From positions 130,621-192,828 of the forward strand of contig MNCI01027259.1 of assembly GCA_015680685.1 (NCBI GenBank): a DNA stretch of 62,208 bases. The letters are read 5' to 3'. The stretch comes from Gnetum montanum. Taxonomy: Eukaryota > Streptophyta > Gnetopsida > Gnetales > Gnetaceae. This document shows positions 1 to 9,879 of the stretch, piece after piece; within the stretch, counting starts at the first letter, position 1; each line of letters starts with the position of its first letter. The notes under the pieces are model-generated. The model saw only the letters and a program-made list of their open reading frames with translations. It was not told where the DNA came from and did no database searches. The position numbers and the translations under genes are program-made.

Positions 1-9
1 AGTCTCTTA

Positions 10-384
10 TTGAGTAGAAGTTGGAGTAAGAATTTCTCGAGTTACATATCAACAAATTATTCTCACATGTGGTTACCTTGGAAAAGAGAACTAAATCAAA
101 TATACATCTATAGTGAACCTTTCATGATTGATAACATTACTTCAAATGAAAAAAGTAAGATGGTTGAAAAAGGAGGTTTTGAAAACAAAATTTGTACACT
201 CCAAGAAAATGAGAATTCATTTGAGAAAGAAGATGAGAGGATTGCTGAAGAAAAATCTCAAGAGGATCAAGTTGAAAACTTCCGCAAGCCAAAAAGTAAT
301 AGAGAGATCGCTTATGAGAAGGTTAGAGATATGAAGATTCCTACCAAAGTAATCCTCAACATTCTCTTTCCATCTCAAGAATAG
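10..384 (+). CDS. Uncharacterised 124-codon ORF, charged
   Basis: An open frame of about 124 codons runs from the window edge and probably continues upstream, since the first codon offered is not ATG (TTG at 10). The product is rich in Glu and Lys in its second half (about residues 50-105) and has no cysteine motif, signal peptide or membrane segment. I do not recognise a family. Its codon pattern looks coding-like (charged residues, no low-complexity runs), and it could be the tail of a transposon gag or accessory ORF. About 225 bases of AT-rich sequence without a visible gene separate it from the oxidoreductase pseudogene. Confidence 0.3.
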   Translation: MSRSWSKNFSSYISTNYSHMWLPWKRELNQIYIYSEPFMIDNITSNEKSKMVEKGGFENKICTLQENENSFEKEDERIAEEKSQEDQVENFRKPKSNREIAYEKVRDMKIPTKVILNILFPSQE

Positions 385-612
385 TCCATGAACAAAGCAC
401 TGAATAATGTATAGTTTGTTATTTTTTTAGGAATGAGGTTTTTATACCATCAAACCTTATGTTTGATAGAAATTTTCCTCCAAAAATATTTATCTTTTTA
501 GCTATAAAAATTCAATGGAAGTTTCAGTACGTTTCAGTTTTAAAATGAGGCTGCATAAGTTTCTTTAAGCCTTTAAACGGGGGTAGAAATGTTGGCATAT
601 TTTGGCCATTTC

Positions 613-1504
613 ATGGAATAGGTTGGGATTCATGGTTTTTGGTATTTATACTGTAATATATTTTCTCTCACACAAGAACTAGGCTTACAACCTTTCACTA
701 ATTGGTCTTGTTCGGCTCAGTATTCACCTAACGGACCTGAGGTTGAATCACCAATATTTCAACATCTCCTTCGTTTGCCCAGTCCTTTGGGCTCATTTGT
801 CTATCCACAGTTCAAACATCTACCCTTACAAGATCATTTGAATTCACTTCTGTTGATGGATGTTGATGTATCTAGTGATTAATTTTGATAACAGTGATAG
901 TGCTTGTAAAAAGTATGATAAGTTAACTGCAAGGGAATCGTTCAAGCAGTTTGGTTGCTCTAAGAGGGTTTACAAGGATGCTTTGAACCCAATGCTTCTT
1001 GTTGGATTGTTTGCTCCAGGGGAGCAATGTAGTGCAGCTGCAACGTTGGGAATGTTTTACTACTTCATTGTTGGGCATCATCATTTATATTTTGATGTTC
1101 TTTGGTGTCGTGGAACAGTTCATGAGAAAATTTTCAGACCTTGGGTTCATCTACTGAAGACAAAAGGGTGTCATTTTCTATCCAATAAAAGAGTAACTGA
1201 CTTTGTAATTGATGAAACCAATGGAAATATATCAACAGTAGTTTGCAAAATAGAGAATTTCTCAGCCGAAGCTATTGTACTGGTTGTTGGTATTATAGCA
1301 TTAAAACGAGAACATGATGTCTGTCTTTACGAGACAACACCTACCATGAAAGTGCCAAGTCACCTAGAAAATCTGCACTGTTGCGAAGAGTGGCTACCAA
1401 AGAACGTGATGAGTGCATGGAGAGTTGGAGAAATAGTGCATACATTAAAAGGTTGGTCACACCATGAATGCCATCATCACATCAACCATACCTCTGCATT
1501 GTAG
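613..1504 (+). pseudogene. FAD-dependent amine-oxidase/phytoene-desaturase-like oxidoreductase, fragment
   Basis: Two abutting frames give one protein. Frame 1 from about 625 to 878 reads HGFWYLYCNIFSL, then RLPSPLGSFVYPQF. After a 1-base frameshift near 876 it continues in the next frame with DKLTARESFKQFGCS, LLVGLFAPGEQCSAAATLG and FDVLWCRGTVHEKIF up to about 1310. These match my memory of the plant FAD/NAD(P)-binding oxidoreductase family related to phytoene desaturases, usually plastid flavoproteins of unknown substrate. Only a middle part is present: the N-terminal dinucleotide-binding motif and the C-terminal FAD segment are absent. Residues after about 1310 stay open to 1504 but no longer resemble the family. 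About 230 codons run without an intron, which fits either one long exon or a retroposed copy. The family call is firm; a function here is unlikely. Confidence 0.75.
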
Positions 1505-1654
1505 TACGTGCAAGGTAGACCCAGATAACCGAAATCTAAAATTGAATTTAGATAAATGTTTTTTTACTTTGTGGAATATATTTCACTATAATAATTACGG
1601 TTTAAAAAAAATGGAGTCATCTATGGAAAAAACGAAGGGCACTAGGTAGACGAC

Positions 1655-2680
1655 AAGAAAGTGCTTGGCCTCTCTCAGCTGGATCCAGTTAGAACCAATG
1701 CTAACTCTGATGCCTACGACTTCGGTGGAGCCATTGCCAGAAACAGAGATAGTGGCAAGCCTGGCACAGAGCGCCAACATGGAAACCAACACAGTGAGGT
1801 AGACATGAATAGCATGGAGCGGCAGCAGAGCAACGACAATGTAATGGAGGCCGAGCAATGGTGGAATGGTGGAAGTTACGCTGTGAGACCTGATGCTGGA
1901 CTACAATTTCTGAGTAGGCGGCATGGCCGTGGGTCTAGTAAAGTGGCTTCTATTACTATGTAAAATTTTCTGTTTGTGCTGGTCTAGCAACAGAGTGGCA
2001 GCAGCTCTCTCTGAAGGGGAGCCCTGCAAGAGCCCTCGCTCCTGTGACAATGGAGAGACATAGAGACAAGGAGTGCGAGCGAGACCGTGACAGAGACGGA
2101 GATAGAGATGGCACTTCACGGTCACTGTTGATGATGATGATTATGGTGGTGGTAGTTCATGGCCATTACAGCACCTTTCTGGAAACTTCTTTGAATAGAG
2201 AACCTAAAATCAGTCTCGTCACAGGCACAATATTTGAGTTAAAGAAACCGATGTTAAATGTTCTTACGCTAGGCCTCCTGTTCGATTTTCTGTCAGCTCT
2301 GTTGTCTATGGCCACGCTGCTCGTATCAATGAGGATGGCATTTTCAAAAACTCAGCTAGGATCACGTCTATGTTTGCTTCCACCGCGGTTGGCTCACGTG
2401 GCCGACGGTATTGCGTTCAAATTCCTGGTCTTCCTAGGTGACCATGATAAACACCATGTTCATGGAGGCCCCGTAACGTGGATAATCAGTTCCATCCCTC
2501 CACTGAAACCATCGGCTGCAATAGAGCCTCCTCTCATGGTGGCAGTTCACATATGTGTCTATTTCTATATGTTTCGCGTAGAGGAGGAAACGAACCAACT
2601 GATTATTCCTGTCGTTCTTGCAACTGTTACTTATTATCCGAGCAGCAATTTACCAGTACATGGGTTCAGAAATAAATAAA
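1655..2680 (+). pseudogene. Unrecognised cDNA-like coding remnant
   Basis: Several adjoining frames look coding but break into each other. The frame at 1661-1963 contains SDAYDFGGAIARNRDSG and AEQWWNGGSYAVRPDAGLQF. The frame at 2044 opens with an Arg/Asp alternating stretch (ERDRDRDGDRDG). A frameshift at about 2125 then gives VDDDDYGGGSSWPLQHLSG. A further frame from 2269 gives PPVRFSVSSVVYGHAARINE. This region is more GC-rich than its surroundings and lacks the usual retroelement motifs, so it is probably a decayed host gene or retroposed transcript. I cannot name the family. The RD-rich stretch resembles those of splicing or transcription proteins, but this is weak evidence. Confidence 0.35.
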
Positions 2681-2760
2681 TAATAATAAAGTATAGAGAA
2701 GTTGAAGATGGAATCAGCCCTGATATAACTGGGATTACATTTGGGGTGCCACAAATTAAA

Positions 2761-3262
2761 ATGTGAGAGTGCAACTCCACTTATGCATTCAGTTGTATAC
2801 GCATACATATATATTTATATATCAACCCATGCATCAACTCCATGGTTATTATCTCTACTACTATGATGTAAATAACAATAAAATATTTTATGATTTAAAA
2901 AGGGAATTTGTGCAACAATTTTTCAAACTCCCATGTGAATTGAACACTTGTCAATTGAAATGGTGGTTATAACCACCACCAAGGCCACTTGTCAACTATA
3001 ACCTTTTTATTTCCATGGTGATCACTTAGCAACTAAATGAAGCCACTTGACAACTGAATGAAGACACTTGGCAACGACATGGGACACATTTCACCCGCAG
3101 GTTTTTTATCTCTATGGTGGTTATAACCACCTAAGATATTTTGTAACTTACCTACCTACCTTTGAACCCTATAAAAAGGCTTCAGGGGTCAAGGAGGGAT
3201 CATCACACTTGGGCTCTTACTTGGAGACACACTTGGAGTCACACATTGTGAAAGATTTCTTG
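2761..3262 (+). promoter_or_regulatory. LTR U3-like region with two perfect palindromes and TATA box
   Basis: The 16-base perfect palindrome GGTGGTTATAACCACC occurs at 2962-2977 and again at 3116-3131. Between them are tandem copies of a motif like CACTTGRCAACT followed by AATGAAG, at about 2980-3080. A TATAAAAAG box lies at 3170-3178, followed by a repeated ACTTGGAG..CACAC motif at 3205-3245. Repeats upstream of a TATA box are typical of the U3 part of a plant LTR, so I read this as a solo or truncated LTR. I did not find its partner or terminal ends. Confidence 0.4.
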
Positions 3263-4680
3263 TAAGATGGCTCGCTAGAGGAAATATTTTAGCCTCTTTT
3301 TCATAGTCCTATGAGTTATGTTTTTTATTTTTTATTTTGTTTAAATTGTCTAGCTAGTGGTTTAGATAGTATCATCCTTGGCAAGTAATTTTGGGATTTT
3401 TAGATTTCTCTTATTGTTCTTGTTGCCTAATAGAAATTTTCTGTTAAAATTTTTCCATAGAAGAGCTTGTGTTTAAAAGCCTTAAGATCATTTTAGTAGT
3501 AAATTTTATTATTTTGCAACGTATAGGAACTGCTAGTGAGATCGTTGTAAGAGAGCCTCTACTTGTAGTCATGCCGTTGAACGATTCAATAGTCAAGAGG
3601 GTTCAGAAAATCTTTGGTATTTTGATGGGACCAAAATAGCTTCTTTTTATCTTTAAGGTAAATCTCTGTGGTATTTCAATCAAAAATTTTCAAGTCTTTT
3701 GATGGTTCTGTTGAATGCAATTGTTGACATCCATTATCTAGCCAAAATGGAGTCTCGTACGTGGTAGTTTACGCAACAATTTTTTGGTAGCATAATAGGA
3801 TTGTCTTGAAGAAATTGCTTATTTGAGCCTTGGAAGTTTGAACAATTCATAGTTATTGAATTTGGGATAGCTTTATTGCAAAGTGTTTACTCATGTCATT
3901 TTACCTTGTTTATATATTTGAGGTCCATGCAAATCTGCTTTCTTTTCTGTCTATTTCCATTGAATCTTGCTCTATTTCTAGTTTTCTTGTGGAATTATCT
4001 CTTTCTCCGGGGAAAATTAGAAGTACATTTACGGAGTTTTTCTTAAATTTTTTTGCAAAATTTTATTTGTTAAAAGTAGGTATTATAAGGACCACGTAGA
4101 CTAGGCAATTGAACAAAATAAGAACTCTCAAAAACTCACAGTACTTGGCAAAGTTGGCTGAATCTCTTTAAGATAAGTCATCTATAGTTTACACATAACA
4201 CAATCGTTTCATTTTTCACAACTGCACGCTGCAACAGCACACACACATACTCACATTAACTACTAATTCTATTTGGAGATATCTAGGCCTTGGTGTTGCC
4301 AGAGACTAGTAGGCACCTAAATCCTGTTCGAGGACACTCGTTGGCGGTCACGTCCCAAACAGTCGCCAACAGGGGCTCTCTTAGATAGATGTATAAACTT
4401 CAAAGTAGGCATCTATACTAGTGGTTTGATAGCCATTACATGAATTCCAAGGAGTTTTCAAAAACTTTGACGCTATAAGACAAAGTAAAAATCTTAAAAA
4501 TTATGCAAGCATTATTCATTTAAAAATTCATCATTGGGTACTTAAAGTGAATTTTTTTTCTCTTCTTTTTATCATCATTTTCTTATTTTGATTGTATTGA
4601 GCTTTAAGTACAAGAATTTATAAATCAAGTTACACTCTTTTCCTATTCCTTTTTCTTTCTTTCTTCTAGGTATGAGGGGT
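3263..4680. other. No gene seen; LTR/leader-like AT-rich DNA
   Basis: There is no coding frame I would support. About 90 bases near 3950-4050 resemble 59380-59470 (both contain TTGAATCTT.CTCTATTT then TGGAATT), suggesting the same repeat family on both sides of the large nested element. At 4346-4380 a GC-rich inverted repeat (GTTGGCG ... CGCCAAC, loop about 17 bases) stands out from the background. Confidence 0.4.
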
Positions 4681-4689
4681 TGATGCGCT

Positions 4690-5077
4690 TCTTGTGAAAA
4701 GGCATCTTTATTGAGCTTGTTGAGATCATGTGGGGTTGAGTGGTTTTACAATGACAAAACACTCCAATGTAGAGCTCACTTTTGTAAAGCTTGTGGGATC
4801 CTCTAAATCACATTTTTGAGCTTGTTGAGAGATTATGAGGTTTATTGATTTCATGGCAATGAAATGCTCTAGAGTGGAGCTCAAAGCTTTTATAGGGGTG
4901 GTGCCCTTCAAACTACATTTTGAAGAAACAAAGCTTGAAGATGTGTGTGGATTCTATCCTCAAAATGTGGATGTACTCAAGTTGGGAAATCATGTAAAAT
5001 CTTTGCTTGTGTTTGGTGGCTAAAAATTTAAATCAGGGAACTTATTCAATCCCCCTTCTATGTTTTTGACACACAAA
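4690..5077 (+). repeat. 3' part of a Ty1/copia-type LTR with an internal duplication
   Basis: The segment ends in a CCCCCTTCTATG stretch and ACACA directly before a copia-type primer binding site, as plant copia LTRs do. It holds an imperfect tandem duplication: GAGCTTGTTGAGA at about 4715 and again at about 4817, each followed some 55 bases later by a GAGCTCA. The left end was not found, so its length is unknown. The frames inside it are incidental. Confidence 0.45.
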
Positions 5078-5093
5078 TGGTATTATAACCAAG
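5078..5093 (+). other. Degenerate Ty1/copia primer binding site
   Basis: TGGTATTATAACCAAG differs at three positions from the TGGTATCAGAGCCAAG that follows many plant copia LTRs and pairs with initiator tRNA-Met. It lies about 40 bases upstream of the gag start, as expected. Confidence 0.6.
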
Positions 5094-5131
5094 TATTCTC
5101 AAGGTCGTGCTTCAAATTTCAAGAGTAAACA

Positions 5132-6880
5132 ATGGAGGATAAGTCTTACATCAAGTCACTAATGTTTGATGGGTTTGAATTTACATATTGAAAGGCAAAG
5201 TTACAAGGATTCTTCAAATCCATGAAATTCAAAGTATGGGAGTCAATCCTTAAAGGCTACACACCATTCATCAATAGTGCCACAAAAGCACTCAAGCCAC
5301 AAAGCAAATGGACTATTGAAGAAAAAGATAAGTTCATGTATGACTAAAAAGCTAAAAATTATTTATATTGTGAATTGAATAAATATGAATTTAATAGAAT
5401 AGCTGGGTGTAAAACCATTAAGGAAATATGGAAAAACTTAGAGGCAACTTATGATGGTACATCTATAGTTAAACAATTAAAACTCTTAGAATTGGAAAGT
5501 GAATATGACAAGTTTACAATGAAGGAAGGATAAAAGAATAATGATTACTTATTTAGGATAAATGATCTTATTGTACCAATTATAGGGATGGGTAAGGACT
5601 TGCTAGAAAGTGATGTAATTATAAAAATGATTAGAAATTTATAGCCCAAGTTCATATCCAAGGTCAATTCTATGGAAGAAATTAGTGACATTTTGGTGCT
5701 AAAATTTGGAAAGCTTAAAGGTGATATGATTGCGTATGAGATGAATCTCATAAGTGAAGGAGCAATAAAGTAAAATACTATCATCCTAAAATTAGCATTA
5801 TAGAAGAAAAGATCCGATTGAACAAAATATGAATAGTGAAGATGAACTAGCTCTTCTATCAAGAAACGTTCAAAGGCATCTTGCATGGAAAGGGAGAATC
5901 TTTAATCAAATAGTTCCCAAGCAATACAAAGGTGAAGAGAAAGGTAAAAATTTTGCAAATTTAAATTTTGATGTATTTTTTATAGAATGTTGGGTATGTG
6001 ATGGAAGAGGCCATGTGGCCTTCAAATGTCCTAGTACTAGCAGGATGTAACAAAGAGGTAAAAATGAAGTTGATTCAAAAATGAAAAACTTCTAAACTAG
6101 TTGGGATGATGGAGAATAAAATGAGGAAGAGGAAGATGACACTACAAAGGACTCACATATCATCTACATAGCTCATTTGTATGATTATAATTATACAATC
6201 AAAGATTTTGACCAAGTAATTGAAACTAATGAGGAAAGGTATGCTCTTTTGTGAAATGAACTATTATACTTCCAAAATCTTTGTATAAAGATAAAAATTT
6301 CTTTGAAAGAAAAATATCAATATCTCTCTCTAGTTAATACAAAATATTTAGACCTCTTACAAAAAAACTCATTCCTAGGGGTTGAGAACAAAAAACGAAC
6401 CTTGTCTTGTTAGTAGATGAAAAAAGAACTTGCAAATACCACACTTGTAAATGAAAGACTAGTTAAAGGGAAAGAATCCCTTCACATTGTTCTAAGATAA
6501 GGAAGAAGTCCACATGATAAAAGTGAACTACGATGTTGTCAACAAGAAGAAGAATCTACATAAAATTCATCCAAACTGGAGGCTACTCCAAAGATTGAGG
6601 TATCAATAGGCACTACTTTCAAACAAAGGTTAGCTTCAAGGTTGGATGACTCTAATGACAATTGAAAGGTTATATGTTATTATTGTGATAGATTTGGGCA
6701 TAATCAATTGGATTGCAATTATTACCATGTTGGCACATAGTCATATCATAGGACTCCTTGGTCTTACTAAAATGCACCTAGAAAGGAAATCTTCTAGGGA
6801 AAAAGGAATGGAGAACAAATCAAAAGGGTATAGAGAACAAAACGGTGTGGAGAATCAAGCAAAAAGAAGAAAGTGAAAGA
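5132..6880 (+). pseudogene. gag: Ty1/copia gag polyprotein, broken (UBN2 type, two zinc knuckles)
   Basis: The ATG at 5132 starts a frame giving MEDKSYIKSLMFDGFEF, then NKYEFNRIAGCKTIKEIW and LEATYDGTSIVKQLKLLELE, the typical helical core of plant copia gag (UBN2/DUF4219 type). A first perfect CX2CX4HX4C zinc knuckle (CWVCDGRGHVAFKC) lies at 5988-6029 and a second (CYYCDRFGHNQLDC) at 6675-6716. In some plant copia polyproteins two such knuckles occur, the second just before protease. There are many in-frame stops, mostly TAG and TAA, and at least two frame changes. No copia protease, integrase or reverse transcriptase follows, so the element is truncated after gag. Confidence 0.8.
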
Positions 6881-7430
6881 ATTCTATATAATTTTTTGAA
6901 AGGAAGAAAGACATTAGAAATAAATAAAATTGCTATGAAAGGAGGACCTTCAAAAGAAGAACCTTAGTTCCAATCTCCTTAGACATATTAATCACCATCA
7001 ACAAACAAGGTAATCACTTTTTCATCTCATTTAAAATATGTAGAAGACTATAATATATGGTAGCTTATCCATAAACCTTTCTTATCTTGTATCACTGCTT
7101 GCTTAGATGTCTACTCATGGAAATCTATCATTAGACATTTACATAGGAACATAGACATTTAGGCATAAAAATCTACATCAAGATTTAGATGTCAATATGG
7201 ATTTCTAGTAGATGTAGGATAGAAATCTATTGGTGAAGTTTGACATTTAACATTTCATAAAAGATCATCAATGACTATGATTATATAAAGCGAATACTTC
7301 ATTTTTTCCACATTCTTCCACATCCAAGCATAGATGACTAAGAGCAGACAACTAGGGCTTCCATAATAGTGGTGATTTATGCATCTCCTTACAAATTTAT
7401 GGCTCAAAAAATGATTGGAACATCCAAGGC
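6881..7430. other. No gene recognised
   Basis: This AT-rich stretch follows the second zinc knuckle where copia protease would be expected. No DTGA/DSGC-type protease motif or GAG pre-integrase motif could be read in any frame. Confidence 0.4.
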
Positions 7431-8340
7431 TTCTTCTCAAAAGATCAGGAAATTGAAGGGAGCATCATCAAGTAGTGTAAACACTTATACTTCTCATTTT
7501 TGGTACACAAAATATCAACATCATTTTGAGGTAATTTGAACTATATTAATTATTTAAAAGTAATCCCTTTGCTTTCAAAAGCACCATCAGAAGGAGCTAA
7601 TGAAATTTTTCCAAATGTTAAATTGGGTGTCAATTATTTCCATGAACTTTTGTATCCCTGAAATCCTAATCAAGGAGTTTTATAGTAACTTTGCAATTAC
7701 TAATTATATTGTTGGTGACTTTTGATCCACTATTGGGGGAATGTTAATTGAAGTTACTTCACAAGTTGTCAATGCTATTCTTGGGATTTCTAGTTTTCAT
7801 GTTCTTAGAATTATAATCCATTTTATGTCTAATATTTTCATAAATGGTGTAATCCTTGTTTTCCACGATGAATTTTTTGATACTCTTCTTAATCAATATT
7901 TTCCTTTACATAGTGGAAAAGTACTTAGAGGTTATATGGATTCAGATGCTTCCACCCTCTATCTCATTGTATTATATAATATTATTGTAAAAGAATGAAG
8001 TTATAGCTAATTGTTGTCAGCTCAAGTGTCTGTTCTTTATTTCCTTCTCACTAGTTAACCATTAGACTTGGGCCATATCCTTTGTAGAGACATGTTAGCT
8101 CTCTTGAATAGGGAGAGACTCTATGGGCATCATTTTCTCATTAGTTTGTTGATCTATTAGAGAGGAGTTCCCATTCTTGATATGCCTTTTCTTAAAGGTA
8201 AGAGAATCCTTGATGTGTATTTAGGGAAAAGAATATCCACCTACTCTAAAGCTCTAGAACCTAGCACTAGACCTTAGAGGATAAGGAAGAAGGGATCTAC
8301 ATCACCTTCTTAGGCCTCTCCTTAGTTGAAAAGGTTTAAA
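7431..8340 (+). pseudogene. Plant transposon-type ORF (EFYxN domain), broken
   Basis: Joined frames read SHFWYTKYQHHFE near 7495, then KEFYSNFAITNYIVGDF near 7670, VTSQVVNAILGISSF at 7750-7800, and LDLGHILCRDM and RGVPILDMPFLKGKRILDVY at 8065-8220. This order (FYxN motif, a strand ending in an 'in.ilGi' segment, then an LGHIL..DM segment) matches the domain annotated in plant genomes as putative plant transposon protein, found as an accessory ORF of gypsy-type elements. It holds several stops and at least two frameshifts. It starts 700 bases after the copia gag and is probably from a different element. Confidence 0.55.
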
Positions 8341-9765
8341 TCAATTAGCAACTAGATGAGATCCACTCTCAAAAAGTTGCTAAAGCCTTTTGCTAGGACT
8401 ATTGGGATGATTGACTAGATAGAAAAATAGCATGACAACGTGATAGCATCACAGTGTCATAGTATCACAACGTGATAGCATAATAACATGACAATGTAAC
8501 AATAGAATATGTAGTATTTTCCAACACTAGAGTTAACTGCCTATTCCAACAACTTCACAATTGTTGGGGATTCAGCATAGTAAGAATGATGCCAGCATAG
8601 TTATAAAATTTCATTAGGTTTTGGGTACTATGCTATTTTGGAATTACTATAAAGGGAACTACGTAGAAAATAGATGATCGTTGCCACTTGCAAACTAACA
8701 CCAATCTACTAGTGATCACGATAGTGGTGTGCAAGTCCAAAGATAGTTAAATCCATCCTATAAAAATCCAATGTAGGAACTTTATTTTGGTGCCCAACTT
8801 TCATACAAGCAATAGAATTTTTTGAAATCTTACAACCAAAAAAGATTTTGTAAGAACCTATATACTTTGGTAGCAAAAATTGTTACTACATTGGACACAG
8901 AGACACCCACATACTACCATTGCACCAATAATAAAGTACCATTTTATAGTTATAGTTGCAAATCTTGTGAAAAAACCAATAGGAGTTGCCAAAAATGGGA
9001 GTGTTAAAACATCTAAATTGTGGAGATTTAGGTGTAGATTGCAAGTTTCAATGGCTTTCAAAATCTTTAGCAACAACTTCTTGAACACCTAGTACACAAT
9101 CTATACATTTTAAACTCTATACTTTATTTTCAATTTTAATAAAGTCTTAGTTTATTGTGTGTAGATTTAATTTCATGTTTTCATTTTTGTTTGGGTTTTA
9201 TTCTAGATCTACAAATTTCATTTCCATTTTTACATTTTTATGTTTTATCATTTTCATCTTTGTTTCTATTAACACTCTTGTAAGTCACTAGGTTATTAGC
9301 CAAATTGTCCATGGTTCTTTGAATCCCATTTTTGGAGGCCATTGAATTTGAGGTTAAAACTATTATAGCATTCAAAATTTTTGGTTTACATTCAAGAAAC
9401 CAAAATTTCTAGCTTCAACATTTTTCTATCTCTAGAAGGGGGGTCTTCACTTAAATTCTTGGCAAAAATCCCTTTTCCAACTATCACATTTTCAATTTTT
9501 CAAATCAATTCCATTAAAACCTTTAAAACCAATGTAGTTGGGTTTTTGTTGTATTTTCATGGTAGTTACTAGTTTTCTTGAAGCCAATGTATTTGACTAT
9601 AGTACCAGTCTATTAAAGCATTGGTCTACTATAACACCCATCCATTGTAACACCTGTATACTAAAAACTATTTTTTCAGAAATGCCCATTTCCATATGGT
9701 AGAAAAACCACTTTATCCATTTTCACCACTTAGTACCATTTTTTCATTAACTTTCTATTAATAGA
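8341..9765 (+). other. No gene; short repeats and a candidate 5' LTR end of element C
   Basis: Positions 8427-8505 are short degenerate repeats of GTGATAGCAT and ATGACAA motifs. A TATAAAGG box lies at 8648-8655. TGGTGCCC at 8788-8795 could be a degenerate primer binding site (many gypsy sites begin TGGCGCC), which would make 8787 the end of element C's 5' LTR and 8800-9760 its leader. I could not find a matching 3' LTR end downstream, so this is tentative. The short frames here are not supported as genes. Confidence 0.25.
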
Positions 9766-9879
9766 TACTTATGTTAGTGGATTATCCCACTTATTATATT
9801 TTTACTAAAAATAGTAAAGAAGCTAAAACTACAATTTTCATCATGTATTTCAATTAATATACCATTATGCCCTTTAACT

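Noticed and set aside
4346-4380. GC-rich hairpin as a terminator or small RNA
   Set aside because: A 7-base stem with a 17-base loop and no promoter or conserved neighbour is too weak.
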